The notes: generated by a model from the letters alone, not told the origin. A stretch of DNA of 64,000 bases from Paraburkholderia sprentiae WSM5005 (GCF_001865575.2 NZ_CP017561.2:186001-250000); one strand, 5' to 3'. Positions 36,054 to 45,498 are shown, counted from the stretch's first letter. Translations and numbers: made by a program.

Positions 36054-37127
36054 ATGAATGCACTCGAACATCAACTCCAATACCCGTTCAACGACACGAT
36101 GCCCGACGCGGGCCGCACGATGGAAGTCGCGCCCGGCGTGCTATGGCTGCGCATGCCGCTGCCATTCGCGCTCGACCATATCAACCTGTGGCTGCTGCGC
36201 GATGAAATGGACGGACAGCGGGGGTGGACCGTGGTCGACTGCGGCATCACGTCGGACATCATCAAAGCGAATTGGGAAAGTGTGTTCGACTCGGTGCTCG
36301 ACGGCCTGCCGGTGCTGCGCGTGATCGTCACGCATTGCCATCCCGATCACATCGGTCTGGCGCACTGGGTGTGCGGCGGCGGCGATAAGAAGCGCTGGAA
36401 CGCGCGGCTGTGGATGACTGTCGGCGAATACATGCAGGCGCGCGTGATGGCGTCCGGCGACGGTTCGAACGCGGGCGGCGAGGCCGCGGCGCGGCACTTC
36501 GCGCGGCATGGTCTGAACGACGCCGAATCGCTCGACAAGCTGCGCAATCGCAACAGCTATTACTCGAGCCTCGTGCCGGCAATTCCGGCGCAGTACCGCC
36601 GTTTGCGCGAAGCCGAGGAGGTCAGGATCGGCGGCAGGACGTGGCGTGTGGTGACGGGCTTCGGCCACTCGCCGGAGCACTGCGCGCTGCACTGCGCGGA
36701 AACCGGCACGCTGATTTCCGGCGACATGGTGCTGCCGCGCATTTCGACCAACGTGTCGGTGTTCGACGTCGAGCCTGAGGGCTCACCGCTGGAACTGTAT
36801 CTGGAGTCGCTCGGCCGCTACCAGACGATGCCCCAAGACACGCTGGTGCTGCCGTCGCATGGCAAGCCGTTTCGCGGCGTGGGCACACGGATCCGGCAAT
36901 TGCGCGAGCATCACGACGCGCGGCTCGCCGAAGTGCGAGAAGCTTGTGCGGAAAAGCCGCGCAGCGCCGCCGATATCGTGCCGCTGATGTTCAAGCGCCA
37001 GCTCGATATCCATCAGATGACGTTCGCGATGGGTGAGGCGCTCGCGCATTTGCATCTGCTGTGGCGGGCGGGGGATTTGAAGCGGACGCAGGATGGGGAT
37101 GGGGTGATTCGGTTTGGGGTGGTGTGA
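36054..37127 (+). CDS. MBL-fold metallo-hydrolase (glyoxalase II-like)
   Basis: 357 residues. Metal motif THCHPDH (His94, His96, Asp98, His99), further ligands in GFGHSPEHCALH, the SGDMVLPR aspartate and LPSHGKPF histidine. A C-terminal ~80-residue domain (about 270-350) holds a winged-helix-like segment seen in lactamase B2 family members that act on CoA thioesters or similar. It is divergent from the merR-aceK run across the proposed operator, so it is plausibly part of the same fatty/branched-acid response. The substrate is unknown. Confidence 0.88.
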   Translation: MNALEHQLQYPFNDTMPDAGRTMEVAPGVLWLRMPLPFALDHINLWLLRDEMDGQRGWTVVDCGITSDIIKANWESVFDSVLDGLPVLRVIVTHCHPDHIGLAHWVCGGGDKKRWNARLWMTVGEYMQARVMASGDGSNAGGEAAARHFARHGLNDAESLDKLRNRNSYYSSLVPAIPAQYRRLREAEEVRIGGRTWRVVTGFGHSPEHCALHCAETGTLISGDMVLPRISTNVSVFDVEPEGSPLELYLESLGRYQTMPQDTLVLPSHGKPFRGVGTRIRQLREHHDARLAEVREACAEKPRSAADIVPLMFKRQLDIHQMTFAMGEALAHLHLLWRAGDLKRTQDGDGVIRFGVV

Positions 37128-37226
37128 TCCTGGCCGTCTGCTGCGGGCGTAGAAGCGCGGACGAATGATCCGCGCTACGCGACGGCACTGGGCGGCGCAA
37201 CGGTGCTTGGTGTCTTCTCGTGCGAA

Positions 37227-37670
37227 CTACTTCAACGGCAAATCAGAGGCAGCGTCGCGTAGTTGCTGGGCGCGCCGGTTGTTCAGTTCCGAAACGCAAG
37301 CCAAACGACCCATTTCGCGCGCACTGCCGGCCCCACCACCACTTAGCGAAGCTGCGAATTCGCATTGAGTCCCGCGGTACTCAGCGAATTTCGTGTTTGA
37401 TGCGACGAGTTTTGCCTTGGCCTGGTTGACGTACTTGTTGTCTTCATCCCATTTGGAGAGGGTGCCAGCCATCTTCTGCTCGGCTCGTCTGAGGGCCTTC
37501 TGACTGGCCTCTGCTTTTTCCGCCAGACAGTCCCGCATTCCCGCTTGCGAGAACGCGCTGCATTCCTCGCGCAGAGCCTTCTCGCTTGCAACGGGAGCAG
37601 TTGCGGCCGCAGGGACCATTGTTGGCAGGCAGGCGGCCAGGCCGAAACAGATCAGTTTTATTGTGTGCAT
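37227..37670 (-). CDS. LprI/DUF1311-family periplasmic protein (lysozyme-inhibitor-like)
   Basis: 147 residues. The signal peptide MHTIKLICFGLAACLPTMVPA is cleaved near residue 21. The mature part has cysteines in EECSAFSQAGMRDCLAEKA, TQCEFAASL and RLACVSELNNRRAQQL, matching the LprI N-terminal/DUF1311 fold, which includes lysozyme inhibitors. The start lies 13 bases inside the upstream truncated transglycosylase gene, with AAGGAAAGG before it, so translation is coupled. The region has clearly lower GC than its surroundings, pointing to acquired DNA. A cell-wall-hydrolase inhibitor or immunity-type role is inferred from the family and this pairing. Confidence 0.82.
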   Translation of the reverse strand: MHTIKLICFGLAACLPTMVPAAATAPVASEKALREECSAFSQAGMRDCLAEKAEASQKALRRAEQKMAGTLSKWDEDNKYVNQAKAKLVASNTKFAEYRGTQCEFAASLSGGGAGSAREMGRLACVSELNNRRAQQLRDAASDLPLK

Positions 37671-38086
37671 AGGGCTGCCTTTCCTTTACGCACCAATGAC
37701 AACGCGTAATCAAGCTTTCTGGCGTAGTTTGGCTCACGACCTCCGTTATATCGCTGTGCTATCAATGTCGTGGAGACGGGGTGCCAGCCTGCAATCACGC
37801 TTTGAACTGAAGCTTTCCGGTACTTCAACACTTGTCCAGGGCGAAGAACAGTGGCCGTCGGGTTCAGTTTTCTCAACGTCTCGGTCGTGGTGCCTTGAGC
37901 CCTCGCCATCCTGTCCATGCTATCGCCTGGCTTGACACCGATTTCATAGACTTCAGGGTCGGCGCCAAATACGCTTCGGTACTCGAAACGTGCCATGCGC
38001 ATGAGCAGGTAGCCAATCCCGGCGCGGACGTTATACGTCCGTATCGTTCTGACTGAGGCTACTGTCAGTTGTCCCTGTATTGCCAT
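37658..38086 (-). CDS. N-terminally truncated lytic transglycosylase remnant with LysM domain
   Basis: 142 residues from MAIQGQLTVASVRTIRTYNV; GAAGGA sits 6 bases before this ATG. From NVRAGIGYLLMRMA onward it looks like the end of an SLT transglycosylase domain. A LysM-like segment follows (about 47-90: YEIGVKPGDSMDRMARAQG...LRPGQVLKYR) and then a C-terminal helical part. The catalytic-glutamate half of SLT is absent, and the ~170 bases upstream hold only a terminator for the next gene. So the protein is either a degraded gene or a repurposed peptidoglycan-binding module. It overlaps the inhibitor-like gene by 13 bases. Base composition is about 53% GC by eye, unlike the neighbours. Confidence 0.65.
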   Translation of the reverse strand: MAIQGQLTVASVRTIRTYNVRAGIGYLLMRMARFEYRSVFGADPEVYEIGVKPGDSMDRMARAQGTTTETLRKLNPTATVLRPGQVLKYRKASVQSVIAGWHPVSTTLIAQRYNGGREPNYARKLDYALSLVRKGKAALCTQ

Positions 38087-38190
38087 ATCCATTCCTTCTG
38101 TCAAAGTGTGGGCGGCTACTTCGCAAGCAATTATCTACGTCGGAAAAAGGTTACGCAGTGTTAGATGCAACGAGCCAAACTCATGCGTTG

Positions 38191-38222
38191 AACGAAAAAA
38201 AGCCCGGACGAAACCGGGCTTT
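38191..38222 (-). terminator. Terminator of the peptide-binding protein gene
   Basis: AAAGCCCGG (38199-38207), loop ACGAAA, CCGGGCTTT (38214-38222), with a run of T on the minus strand. It lies 35 bases after the stop of the binding protein and could also act in the other direction (CTTTCTT on +). Confidence 0.88.
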
Positions 38223-38257
38223 CTTGCAGAGCGGGCTGCGTCAGTCGCAGCACGAAA

Positions 38258-39844
38258 TCACTGCACTACCACCGCCCCAAAGTTCTGCCGCCCAAACGGA
38301 CTCACGTGATACCCGCTCACGTTCGTGCGCGTGATCGCGGCGGCGGTCGGATAGCCGAGCGGAATCCACAGCGCTTCGTCGTGGATGATCTGCTGCGCGG
38401 CTTCGTACGCTTTGGTGCGTTTGGCGATATCGGCCGTGGCTTTGCCGTCGGCGATCAGCTTGTCGAGATCCTGATCGCAGAAACGCGCGAAGTTGATGCC
38501 CGACTTCACCGCATTGCAACTGAACAGCGGCGACAGATAGTTGTCCGGATCGCCGTTGTCGCCAGCCCAGCCCATGAACAGCGTGTCATGCTGTCCTTGC
38601 TTCGCCTGCTTGATCAACTCGCCCCATTCGATAATCTTGACTTCCGCCTTCACGCCGATCTTCGCAAAGTCGGCCTGCAGCATTTCGGCACCGGCCTTCG
38701 GATCCGGATTCAGCACGCTGCCATTCGGACGCACCCAGATCGTCGTTTCGAACCCGTTCGGATAGCCTGCGTCGGCGAGCAACTGCTTCGCCTTCGCCGG
38801 ATCGTACGGCCAGCCCTTGATCGACCGGTTGTAGCTCCACGTATTCGGCGGATACGGGTTCACGGCCGGCGTCGCGGTATTGTCGAACACGGTCTTTAGA
38901 TACGAGGTGCGGTCGAATGCCATGTTCAGCGCCGCGCGCACCTTCTGGTTGTCGAGCGGCTTCTTCTGCGTGTTCAGCGCGACGAAGGCCGTCATGAACG
39001 CGGGCGTCTGCACGATCGCGAGCGACTTGTCGCGCTTCGCGTCGGCGAGATCCTGCGGCTTCGGCGACAGCGCGATCTGGCATTCGCCAGCCTTCACCTT
39101 TTGCGCACGCACCGTCGCGTCCGGCGTGATCGCGTAGATCAGGCGCTCGATCTTCGGCTTCGGCCCCCAGTAGCTCGGGTTCACGTCGTAGCGGATCACC
39201 GCGTCTTTCGTATAGCTCTTCAGCGTGAACGGCCCGGTGCCGATCGGCTTCGCGTTCAGGTCGACCTGCTTGCCGGCCTTCAGCAACTGATCCGCATACT
39301 CGGACGAATAGATCGACGCGAAGCCCATCGTCAGGATCGACACGAAGGTTGCGTTCGGCTCGTTAAGTTCGAACTTGACCGTGTTGTCGTCGAGCTTGGT
39401 GATCGACTTGATCAGCTTCGGCAGCCCCATCGACTGCGCGTGCGGGAAGCCGCTCGCGCCCGCCACCTTGTGCCACGGATTGCTGTCGTTGAGCATGCGG
39501 TCGAACGTGAAGATCACGTCGTCGGCATTTACCGCGCGGGTCGGCTTGAAGTAATCGGTAGTTTGGAACTGCACGTTCGGGCGCAGGTGGAACGTGTAGG
39601 TCAGGCCGTCGGCGCTTACTTCCCATTTGTCGGCGAGCGCGGGCACGACCTTCTTCGCGGCTTCGTCGAAAGACACCAGCGAGTTGAAAATGACGTCGGC
39701 CGATGCATTGGTCGTGACGAGCGAATTGAACTGCACCACGTCGAAGCCGTCGGGGCTCGATTCGGTACAGACGGTCAACGGCTTGGCGAGCACGAGCGTG
39801 GGCACCGTGAGCAGGAAGGCGGCCGCGAGCAGTTTGAAGCGCAT
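38258..39844 (-). CDS. Periplasmic di/oligopeptide-binding protein (DppA/OppA family)
   Basis: 528 residues. The signal peptide MRFKLLAAAFLLTVPTLVLA is cleaved near residue 20 (A-K). The SBP family 5 pattern is clear: LTVCTESSPDGFDVVQFNSL, the LADKWEVSADGLTYTFHLRPNV signature, NDSNPWHKVAGASG and YPPNTWSYN. It captures peptides for an ABC transporter. No permease or ATPase genes adjoin it, so it must dock with a transporter encoded elsewhere or act as an orphan receptor. It is monocistronic, with a strong terminator. Confidence 0.93.
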   Translation of the reverse strand: MRFKLLAAAFLLTVPTLVLAKPLTVCTESSPDGFDVVQFNSLVTTNASADVIFNSLVSFDEAAKKVVPALADKWEVSADGLTYTFHLRPNVQFQTTDYFKPTRAVNADDVIFTFDRMLNDSNPWHKVAGASGFPHAQSMGLPKLIKSITKLDDNTVKFELNEPNATFVSILTMGFASIYSSEYADQLLKAGKQVDLNAKPIGTGPFTLKSYTKDAVIRYDVNPSYWGPKPKIERLIYAITPDATVRAQKVKAGECQIALSPKPQDLADAKRDKSLAIVQTPAFMTAFVALNTQKKPLDNQKVRAALNMAFDRTSYLKTVFDNTATPAVNPYPPNTWSYNRSIKGWPYDPAKAKQLLADAGYPNGFETTIWVRPNGSVLNPDPKAGAEMLQADFAKIGVKAEVKIIEWGELIKQAKQGQHDTLFMGWAGDNGDPDNYLSPLFSCNAVKSGINFARFCDQDLDKLIADGKATADIAKRTKAYEAAQQIIHDEALWIPLGYPTAAAITRTNVSGYHVSPFGRQNFGAVVVQ

Positions 39845-40059
39845 AGGATCTCCGGTAACGAGCGCAGTCAGGCAGTGCGTCTGGTTGTGTTTGTGGCGGC
39901 GCCGCCCGTACAGGTCGGCAATCCCGGCCTGAGGCCTGCGGGGCTGAGCTTCGAGGCCTGGCGGGCGGCGCGCCTTCGCGAAAGCTTATCGAAGGGCCAC
40001 TATAGCGACAACAATTTAATCGACATATCCATATGGGGCGGCGCGGCCGTGTTGCCGCC

Positions 40060-40878
40060 TCAGGCCGCCGCGGTCCGGCGCAGCAGATAGGCGATGCCGT
40101 GGATCGCGCGCACGCCGTACCACGACGTCATTTCGCCATCGATCAGCTCGATGCGCTTGCCGCGTAGACGCGGATCGCCCGCGAGCGCATCGCGATGCGC
40201 GGCTGTGAAGCGGTACGGCTCGCTCGACAGCAATACGCGGTCGACTCGCGCGAGCCACGGCGCGTCGTCGAAGTCGACCGTGGGGTAACGCGCGGCGCCC
40301 ACGCTGCCGCCGTGCACGTCGGGCAGCGTGTGCCAGTTCACGAGACGCAGCATCGCGGCGATGTAAGTGTCGCGCGCGACGCTCATCCACGGTTCGCGCC
40401 AGATCAGGTACAGCACGTTCTGCGCGGCGAAGGTGTGAGCGGCGGCTTCGCGCAGACACGCATCGAGCGCGGTGCTCAAGCGCTGCGCTTCATCCTCGCG
40501 TCCGAAGATCGCGCCGAGCAACGCGTACAGCGCGAGATTGTCGCGCGGGGTCTGCGGATGGGTGACGACGATGTGCGGCACGAACGCGCGCAGTTGCTCG
40601 ACGGTGTCGCGTTCGTTTTCGTCGATGTTGACGATCAGATGGGTGGGGCGCAGCGCGCGGAGCGCGTCGAGTTTGACGGCCTTCGTGCCGCCGACCTTCG
40701 GCACCGCGCGAACCTTGTTGCGCGGATGCACGCAAAAGCCGGTGCGCCCGACGATCTGCCGCTCGAGGCCGAGCGCGAACAGGGTTTCGGTGAGGCTCGG
40801 CACCAGCGACACGATGCGCGCATCGGCGCCTGCGTAATCGTGCGCGACGCCGGCTGCATCGACCGCACGGGGCTGCAT
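40060..40878 (-). CDS. BtuF-like cobalamin/metal-chelate-binding protein without signal peptide
   Basis: 272 residues. Helical-backbone metal-receptor fold: RIVSLVPSLTETLFALGLERQIVGRTGFC, LDALRALRPTHLIVN, and a C-terminal GKRIELIDGEMTSWYG. It begins MQPRAVDAAGVAHDYAGA with no hydrophobic export signal, so unlike BtuF it is predicted cytoplasmic unless a start was missed. Cytoplasmic BtuF-like proteins occur near B12-linked genes in some bacteria, but here its neighbours are an SDR and dsbA. It starts 3 bases from the SDR stop, so the two are likely one transcript. Confidence 0.82.
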   Translation of the reverse strand: MQPRAVDAAGVAHDYAGADARIVSLVPSLTETLFALGLERQIVGRTGFCVHPRNKVRAVPKVGGTKAVKLDALRALRPTHLIVNIDENERDTVEQLRAFVPHIVVTHPQTPRDNLALYALLGAIFGREDEAQRLSTALDACLREAAAHTFAAQNVLYLIWREPWMSVARDTYIAAMLRLVNWHTLPDVHGGSVGAARYPTVDFDDAPWLARVDRVLLSSEPYRFTAAHRDALAGDPRLRGKRIELIDGEMTSWYGVRAIHGIAYLLRRTAAA

Positions 40879-40881
40879 GAT

Positions 40882-41655
40882 TTACTCGGTGACGGCGCGC
40901 GGCTTGCGCGGCGCGCGTTCGAACACGCGGTCGTAGAGCCAGCGCGGCAGCACATGCAGCAGCATCGCGGCCACGCGCATCTGCCACGGAAACACCGCGA
41001 ACGACGTCTGCCGTTCGACCGCCCGCGCGAGCTTCGCCGCGAAACGGTCGGCGTCCATCAGGAACGGCATGTTGTACGGATTGTGCTCGGTCATCGGCGT
41101 GCGGATATAGCCGGGCGCGATCGTGACGACGCCGACGCCGAACGGCCGCATCTCGACGCGCAACGCCTCGAGATACTTGAGCGCCGCCGACTTCGACGCG
41201 CTGTACGCGCCCGAACCCGGCAAGCCGCGCACGCCCGCGACGCTCGCAATCCCGACCAGCGTGCCGCGCTTCGACTCGGCCATCGCAGCGGCAAATGGCT
41301 CGAACGTCGCGACCATGCCGAAGTAGTTGATGTCCATTACCTCGCGGAAGGTGCGCAGATCGCCGTGACCTGTCAGCGCACCGCGGCTGATGCCGGCGTT
41401 GGCGATCACGATGTCGGGCAGGCCGTGCGCGGCGATGAAGCGCGCGGCCGCATCGGCGAGCGCTTCCGCGTCGCGCACGTCGACGGCATGGATCGAGACG
41501 GTGTTCTGGGGATGGGACTGCTGGAACGCGGCGAGCGCGTCGCCGCGGCGGGCAACGAGGCCGAGAATCGCGCCGCGCCGTGCGTATTCGCCGGCGAGCG
41601 CGAGGCCGATGCCGCTCGAAGCGCCGGTAATGAAAACCTTCAGCGGTGAAGTCAT
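40882..41655 (-). CDS. Short-chain dehydrogenase/reductase
   Basis: 257 residues with FITGASSGIGLALAGEYARRG (cofactor-binding), VIANAGISRG, and catalytic YSASKSAALKYLEALRVEM. A basic hydrophobic C-terminal tail (RVAAMLLHVLPRWLYDRVFERAPRKPR) suggests peripheral membrane contact. It is cytosolic or membrane-associated, with an unknown hydroxyl/keto substrate. It lies 15 bases downstream of dsbA and 3 bases upstream of the BtuF-like gene, within a same-strand run from argS. Confidence 0.88.
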   Translation of the reverse strand: MTSPLKVFITGASSGIGLALAGEYARRGAILGLVARRGDALAAFQQSHPQNTVSIHAVDVRDAEALADAAARFIAAHGLPDIVIANAGISRGALTGHGDLRTFREVMDINYFGMVATFEPFAAAMAESKRGTLVGIASVAGVRGLPGSGAYSASKSAALKYLEALRVEMRPFGVGVVTIAPGYIRTPMTEHNPYNMPFLMDADRFAAKLARAVERQTSFAVFPWQMRVAAMLLHVLPRWLYDRVFERAPRKPRAVTE

Positions 41656-41670
41656 ACCGGCGCCTCGTGC

Positions 41671-42309
41671 TTACATCTTCTTGGCGCGGACTTGCGAGAC
41701 GAGGTAGTCGAGCACCTGGACCGTGCCCGGCAGGGTGCCGGTCGCGGCCGGGCCGGTTTCATACTTGCCCTGCACGGCGAGCGTCGGCACGCCGTCGATC
41801 TTGTAGTCGTCGAGCAGCTTCTTGTCCTTCTGCAGCGCGCTTTGCGTCGAGAACGAGTTATACGCTTCCATGTACTTCTTCGGATCGACGCCGAGCTTCG
41901 CGAGGAATTTGGTCTGGTCTTCCGGCGTCAGCAGGTAGTTCTTGTTGACGTGGATTTCGTTGAAGACCTTCGGCGTCAGTTCGTTCGCGACGCCGAGCGC
42001 GTCGAGCGCGTGGTACATCTTCGAGTGCGGGATGAAGTCGTCGCGGAAGGCGACCGGCACGCGGCGGAACACGACGTCCGGGCCCTGCTTCTTGATCCAA
42101 GCTTCGAGGAACGGCTCGAATTCATTGCAATGCGGGCAGCCGTACCAGAAGAATTCGGTGACTTCGATCTTGCCGGCCGGCACGTCGGTCGGCTGCGGCG
42201 AGGCCAGCACGGTGTAGTCCTTGCCGGCGACCGGCGCGGCCGGCGACGCATGCGCGCTGGCCGCGATCAGGCCCAGCGACAGAAACAGGATGCTCAGCAG
42301 TTTTTTCAT
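41671..42309 (-). CDS. dsbA: Thiol:disulfide interchange protein DsbA
   Basis: 212 residues. The signal peptide MKKLLSILFLSLGLIAASAH is cleaved near residue 21. The thioredoxin-like active site is CPHC (Cys58, Cys61) in EFFWYGCPHCNEFEPFLE, and the cis-Pro loop is in DGVPTLAV. It oxidises cysteine pairs in exported proteins. The longer in-frame start at 42417 is rejected because it lacks a signal peptide. It is in the same-strand order argS, SPOR, dsbA, SDR that I recall from Burkholderia chromosomes. Confidence 0.95.
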   Translation of the reverse strand: MKKLLSILFLSLGLIAASAHASPAAPVAGKDYTVLASPQPTDVPAGKIEVTEFFWYGCPHCNEFEPFLEAWIKKQGPDVVFRRVPVAFRDDFIPHSKMYHALDALGVANELTPKVFNEIHVNKNYLLTPEDQTKFLAKLGVDPKKYMEAYNSFSTQSALQKDKKLLDDYKIDGVPTLAVQGKYETGPAATGTLPGTVQVLDYLVSQVRAKKM

Positions 42310-42483
42310 GTTGTGTAGACCCAGATAAGGCGGGAGCGCGGTGACGCGATACGAAAGGCCCGTCACCGCGGGTCGGATTCGGCGGCCGCCCCATACGATA
42401 CGGGTCGAAGCGGCCATCCTGCTTGTGACCCGCGCGCCGCGCCGATAGTTCGACGCGCCGCGCGAGCCGGCATTACCGTTTAT

Positions 42484-43287
42484 TTATTGTTTGGTGAAGC
42501 GGATCACCGCGGTATCGACACCGGCGTCCGACAGACGCTGACGGCTCGAATTCATGTCCTCGAACTTCGAAAACGGGCCGATCCGCACGCGGTAGTACGT
42601 GACGCCGCCGGCATCGCGTTGCGTGACCTTCGATTCGAAGCCTTGGAACGCGAGACGGGCGCGCTGCTGTTCGGCGTCGGCGGCGGTCTTGTACGCGCCG
42701 ACCTGCAGGAAGTAGCCGGTGTTCGCGTCGCCCGGCGCGGGCGCGGCGGCCGAGCCCGGCTTGGTGTTGGCCGCGGTGGTCGTGCTCGGGCCCTTCGGTG
42801 CGGAGCCTGCCGCGGTGGCGGTCGGCGCGCTCGACGTCTGTGGCTTCTTCGCCGGCGCCGGCGCGATGATGCCGCCGGTGCCGTTTTCCTGCGCGGGATT
42901 CGGCGCGACCGCGGTGCCGTTGTTGTTCGCGTTGCCGGCCGACGGCGGCACTTCGACGATCTGCGGTTCTTCGAGCATGCCCGACTGGGTCTGCGCGTTG
43001 GTCTGACCCGGCGCGGTGTTCGGCGGCGCGGGTTGCGCGGCTTGCGGCACCGGCTGGCCCGGCGTCTTGCCTTGTAGCGGACGGTTGGGATCGTATTGCG
43101 CCTGGCTCGCGCCGTTGTCCGTCGCCGCCGGCGGCGCGACCTTCGACACGAACGGCGTAGGTGCACGGGTGATATACAGCGCCACCACTACCGCGATCGC
43201 CAGGCCGACGATCAGGCCCAGCACGATACCGAGAAAAGTGCCCCCGGTTTGCTTCGACTGCTTTGTTGTGCGGCGTGGTGTTGCCAT
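42484..43287 (-). CDS. SPOR-domain membrane protein
   Basis: 267 residues. The start at 43287 (MATPRRTTKQSKQTGG) has AGGTG upstream. One membrane helix (about 17-40, FLGIVLGLIVGLAIAVVVALYI) follows a short basic cytoplasmic tail. A long Ala/Pro/Thr/Gln-rich periplasmic linker runs about 45-190, and a SPOR domain is at the C-terminus (about 190-267, GYFLQVGAYKTAADAEQQRARL...YYRVRIGPF). SPOR domains bind denuded septal peptidoglycan, so a role at division sites is likely, as in FtsN. It sits 79 bases after argS. Confidence 0.92.
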   Translation of the reverse strand: MATPRRTTKQSKQTGGTFLGIVLGLIVGLAIAVVVALYITRAPTPFVSKVAPPAATDNGASQAQYDPNRPLQGKTPGQPVPQAAQPAPPNTAPGQTNAQTQSGMLEEPQIVEVPPSAGNANNNGTAVAPNPAQENGTGGIIAPAPAKKPQTSSAPTATAAGSAPKGPSTTTAANTKPGSAAAPAPGDANTGYFLQVGAYKTAADAEQQRARLAFQGFESKVTQRDAGGVTYYRVRIGPFSKFEDMNSSRQRLSDAGVDTAVIRFTKQ

Positions 43288-43366
43288 CGTACGAATCACC
43301 TGCAAAAAGAATCCAGGAACGGCCGTCGATTATAACGACGGCCGCGTGCATATTGCGCCGCAGGAG

Positions 43367-45157
43367 TTACATCTTGACGGGAGCGGAGACGCCGATCGTC
43401 GCGAGACCGTTGGCCAGCACCTGGCGCGTGGCCGCGAGCAGCGCGACGCGAGCATTGCGTTCGGCCGCATCGTCGACCAGCACGCGCTCGGCACGGTCAT
43501 TGTAGAACGAGTGAAATTCTCCGGCGAGTTCGCGCAGGTAGAACGCGACCGCGTGCGGCGCGAGCTCGTCGGCGGCGTGCTGCAGCATGTCCGGGAATTC
43601 GGCGAGCTTGTTGAGCAGCGCCATCGAGCGCTCGCTCGCGAGCGGCGCGAGATCCACGTTCGCGAGCGCGCCTTCGTCCAGCCCGTAGCGCGCGTTGCAC
43701 TCGGCGATCACCGAGCAGATGCGTGCATGCGCGTATTGCACGTAGTGCACCGGATTCTCGTCGTTCTGCTTCAGCGCGAGGTCGATGTCGAACACGAACT
43801 CGGTGTCCGCCTTGCGCGAGATCAGGAAGAAGCGCACCGCGTCGCGGCCGCGGCGAATGGTCTCCTCGTCGATCAGATCGACGGCCGCTTCCGAGCCCGG
43901 CGTCGCGCCGCCCGACCATTCGATCAGATCGCGCACCGTCACGTAGCTGCCCGCCCGCTTCGAGATTTTCACCTCTTCGCCGTTGCGCATGACCGTGACC
44001 ATCTTGTGCAGGATGTAGTCGGGGTAGCCCTTCGGAATGCCGATGCCGAGACCCTGCAGGCCCGCGCGCACACGCGCGATCGTGCCGTGGTGGTCCGAGC
44101 CCTGCACGTTGATGACCTTCGTGAAGCCGCGCTCCCACTTGGCGACGTGATAGGCGACGTCCGGCACGAAGTACGTGTAGGTGCCGTCGGTTTTGCGCAT
44201 CACGCGGTCCTTGTCGTCGCCGTCGTCGGTGGTGCGCAGCCAAAGCGCGCCTTCCTGCTCGTAGGTCTTGCCCGCGGCGATCAGCGCGTCGACCGTTTTC
44301 TCGACGCGACCTTCCGTGTACAGCGACGATTCGAGGTAGTACTGGTCGAACTTCACGCCGAACGCCTGCAGGTCCATGTCCTGCTCGCGACGCAGATACG
44401 CGACCGCGAAGCGGCGGATCGCTTCGAGGTCGTCGACGTCGCGCGCGCCGGTGACGGGCTCGCCGTCGCTCGCCTCGACCGTGATGCCGTTCAGATAGTC
44501 TTTCGCGATGTCGGCGATGTACTCGCCGTTGTAGGCCGACGCGGGCCAGCCTTCGTCGCCGGGCGCGAGGCCGCGTGCGCGTGCCTGGGTCGACAGCGCG
44601 AGCGTATGGATCTGCACGCCGGCGTCGTTGTAGTAGAACTCGCGATGCACGTCCCAGCCCTGCGACGCGAGCACGTTCGCGAGCGCGTCGCCGAGCGCGG
44701 CCTGGCGGCCGTGACCGACGTGCAGCGGGCCGGTCGGGTTGGCCGACACGAACTCGATCAACACGTGCTTGCCGGCGTCGCGCCGCGAGCGGCCGTACGC
44801 GTCCTGCTCGGCGAACACGGCGGCGATCACGCCTTGCTTGGCCGCGGCCGTGAGCCGCAGATTGATGAAGCCGGGGCCCGCCACTTCAGCGGTGTCGATC
44901 AGGCCTTTGGCCTGCGCATTGACGAGCAGCGCATCGACGATCTGTTGCGCGAGCTGGCGCGGGTTGGCGCGCAGCGGCTTGGCGAGCTGCATCGCGACGT
45001 TGCACGCGACGTCGCCGTGGGCGGCGACTTTCGGGCGCTCGAGCGCGATGGCGGGCGAGACGAAGGCGGCTTCGGTCGCGCCTTGCGTGGCAGTCGCGAC
45101 CTGCTTCACCGTCTCGGCGAGCAGTGTTTCGAGTGTGTGTTTATGTGCGGGCAGCAT
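43367..45157 (-). CDS. argS: Arginyl-tRNA synthetase
   Basis: 596 residues. Class I signature HVGH (146-149, in [17 protein letters not shown]), the KMSKS-like KISKRAGS near 390, and the C-terminal anticodon-binding domain (ALL-containing DALR domain). The N-terminal Add1 domain for the tRNA D-loop is present (about 1-90). It charges tRNA-Arg. The ATG at 45157 starts the protein at the expected place. The upstream in-frame extension to 45340 is repetitive arginine/alanine sequence and is rejected. Confidence 0.97.
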   Translation of the reverse strand: MLPAHKHTLETLLAETVKQVATATQGATEAAFVSPAIALERPKVAAHGDVACNVAMQLAKPLRANPRQLAQQIVDALLVNAQAKGLIDTAEVAGPGFINLRLTAAAKQGVIAAVFAEQDAYGRSRRDAGKHVLIEFVSANPTGPLHVGHGRQAALGDALANVLASQGWDVHREFYYNDAGVQIHTLALSTQARARGLAPGDEGWPASAYNGEYIADIAKDYLNGITVEASDGEPVTGARDVDDLEAIRRFAVAYLRREQDMDLQAFGVKFDQYYLESSLYTEGRVEKTVDALIAAGKTYEQEGALWLRTTDDGDDKDRVMRKTDGTYTYFVPDVAYHVAKWERGFTKVINVQGSDHHGTIARVRAGLQGLGIGIPKGYPDYILHKMVTVMRNGEEVKISKRAGSYVTVRDLIEWSGGATPGSEAAVDLIDEETIRRGRDAVRFFLISRKADTEFVFDIDLALKQNDENPVHYVQYAHARICSVIAECNARYGLDEGALANVDLAPLASERSMALLNKLAEFPDMLQHAADELAPHAVAFYLRELAGEFHSFYNDRAERVLVDDAAERNARVALLAATRQVLANGLATIGVSAPVKM

Positions 45158-45469
45158 GCTTGTGGCGAGTCCAGTGAGGCAATCCGGTAAGGCGGAAGAG
45201 GCGCCGGCCACGGCCGGTGTCGCAAGCGTGGAACGCGGCCCGCGCGCATGGCGGCGCTGACGGCGGCGGCACCGGCAGACTCTCCCCGAGGCGATGCGAC
45301 GAAACGCAGCGCAAGCAGCGCAACGCGGCGGGCGCCGCATGGCGGCTCGCCGTTACGCTGGCTCGCGCCGCACGCGGCTAGCGGTCGATGGTTCGACGCC
45401 CCCGATCGCACACATGCGCGATGCTCGTCGAGCCTCGCCGTACATGGCGCTGGGCGGCGCGCTTTTCCG

Positions 45470-45498
45470 TTCAGACGGATTTTAGCAGGTGCTAATAT
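45470..45498 (+). promoter_or_regulatory. Candidate promoter with an overlapping palindrome before DUF1840
   Basis: TTCAGA (45470-45475), 17 bases, TAATAT (45493-45498) looks like a sigma-70 promoter. TTAGCA-GG-TGCTAA (45482-45495), an exact dyad, overlaps the -10 element. It is 125 bases before the DUF1840 gene. The rest of the argS-DUF1840 gap (45158-45622) holds no recognised gene. Confidence 0.4.
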
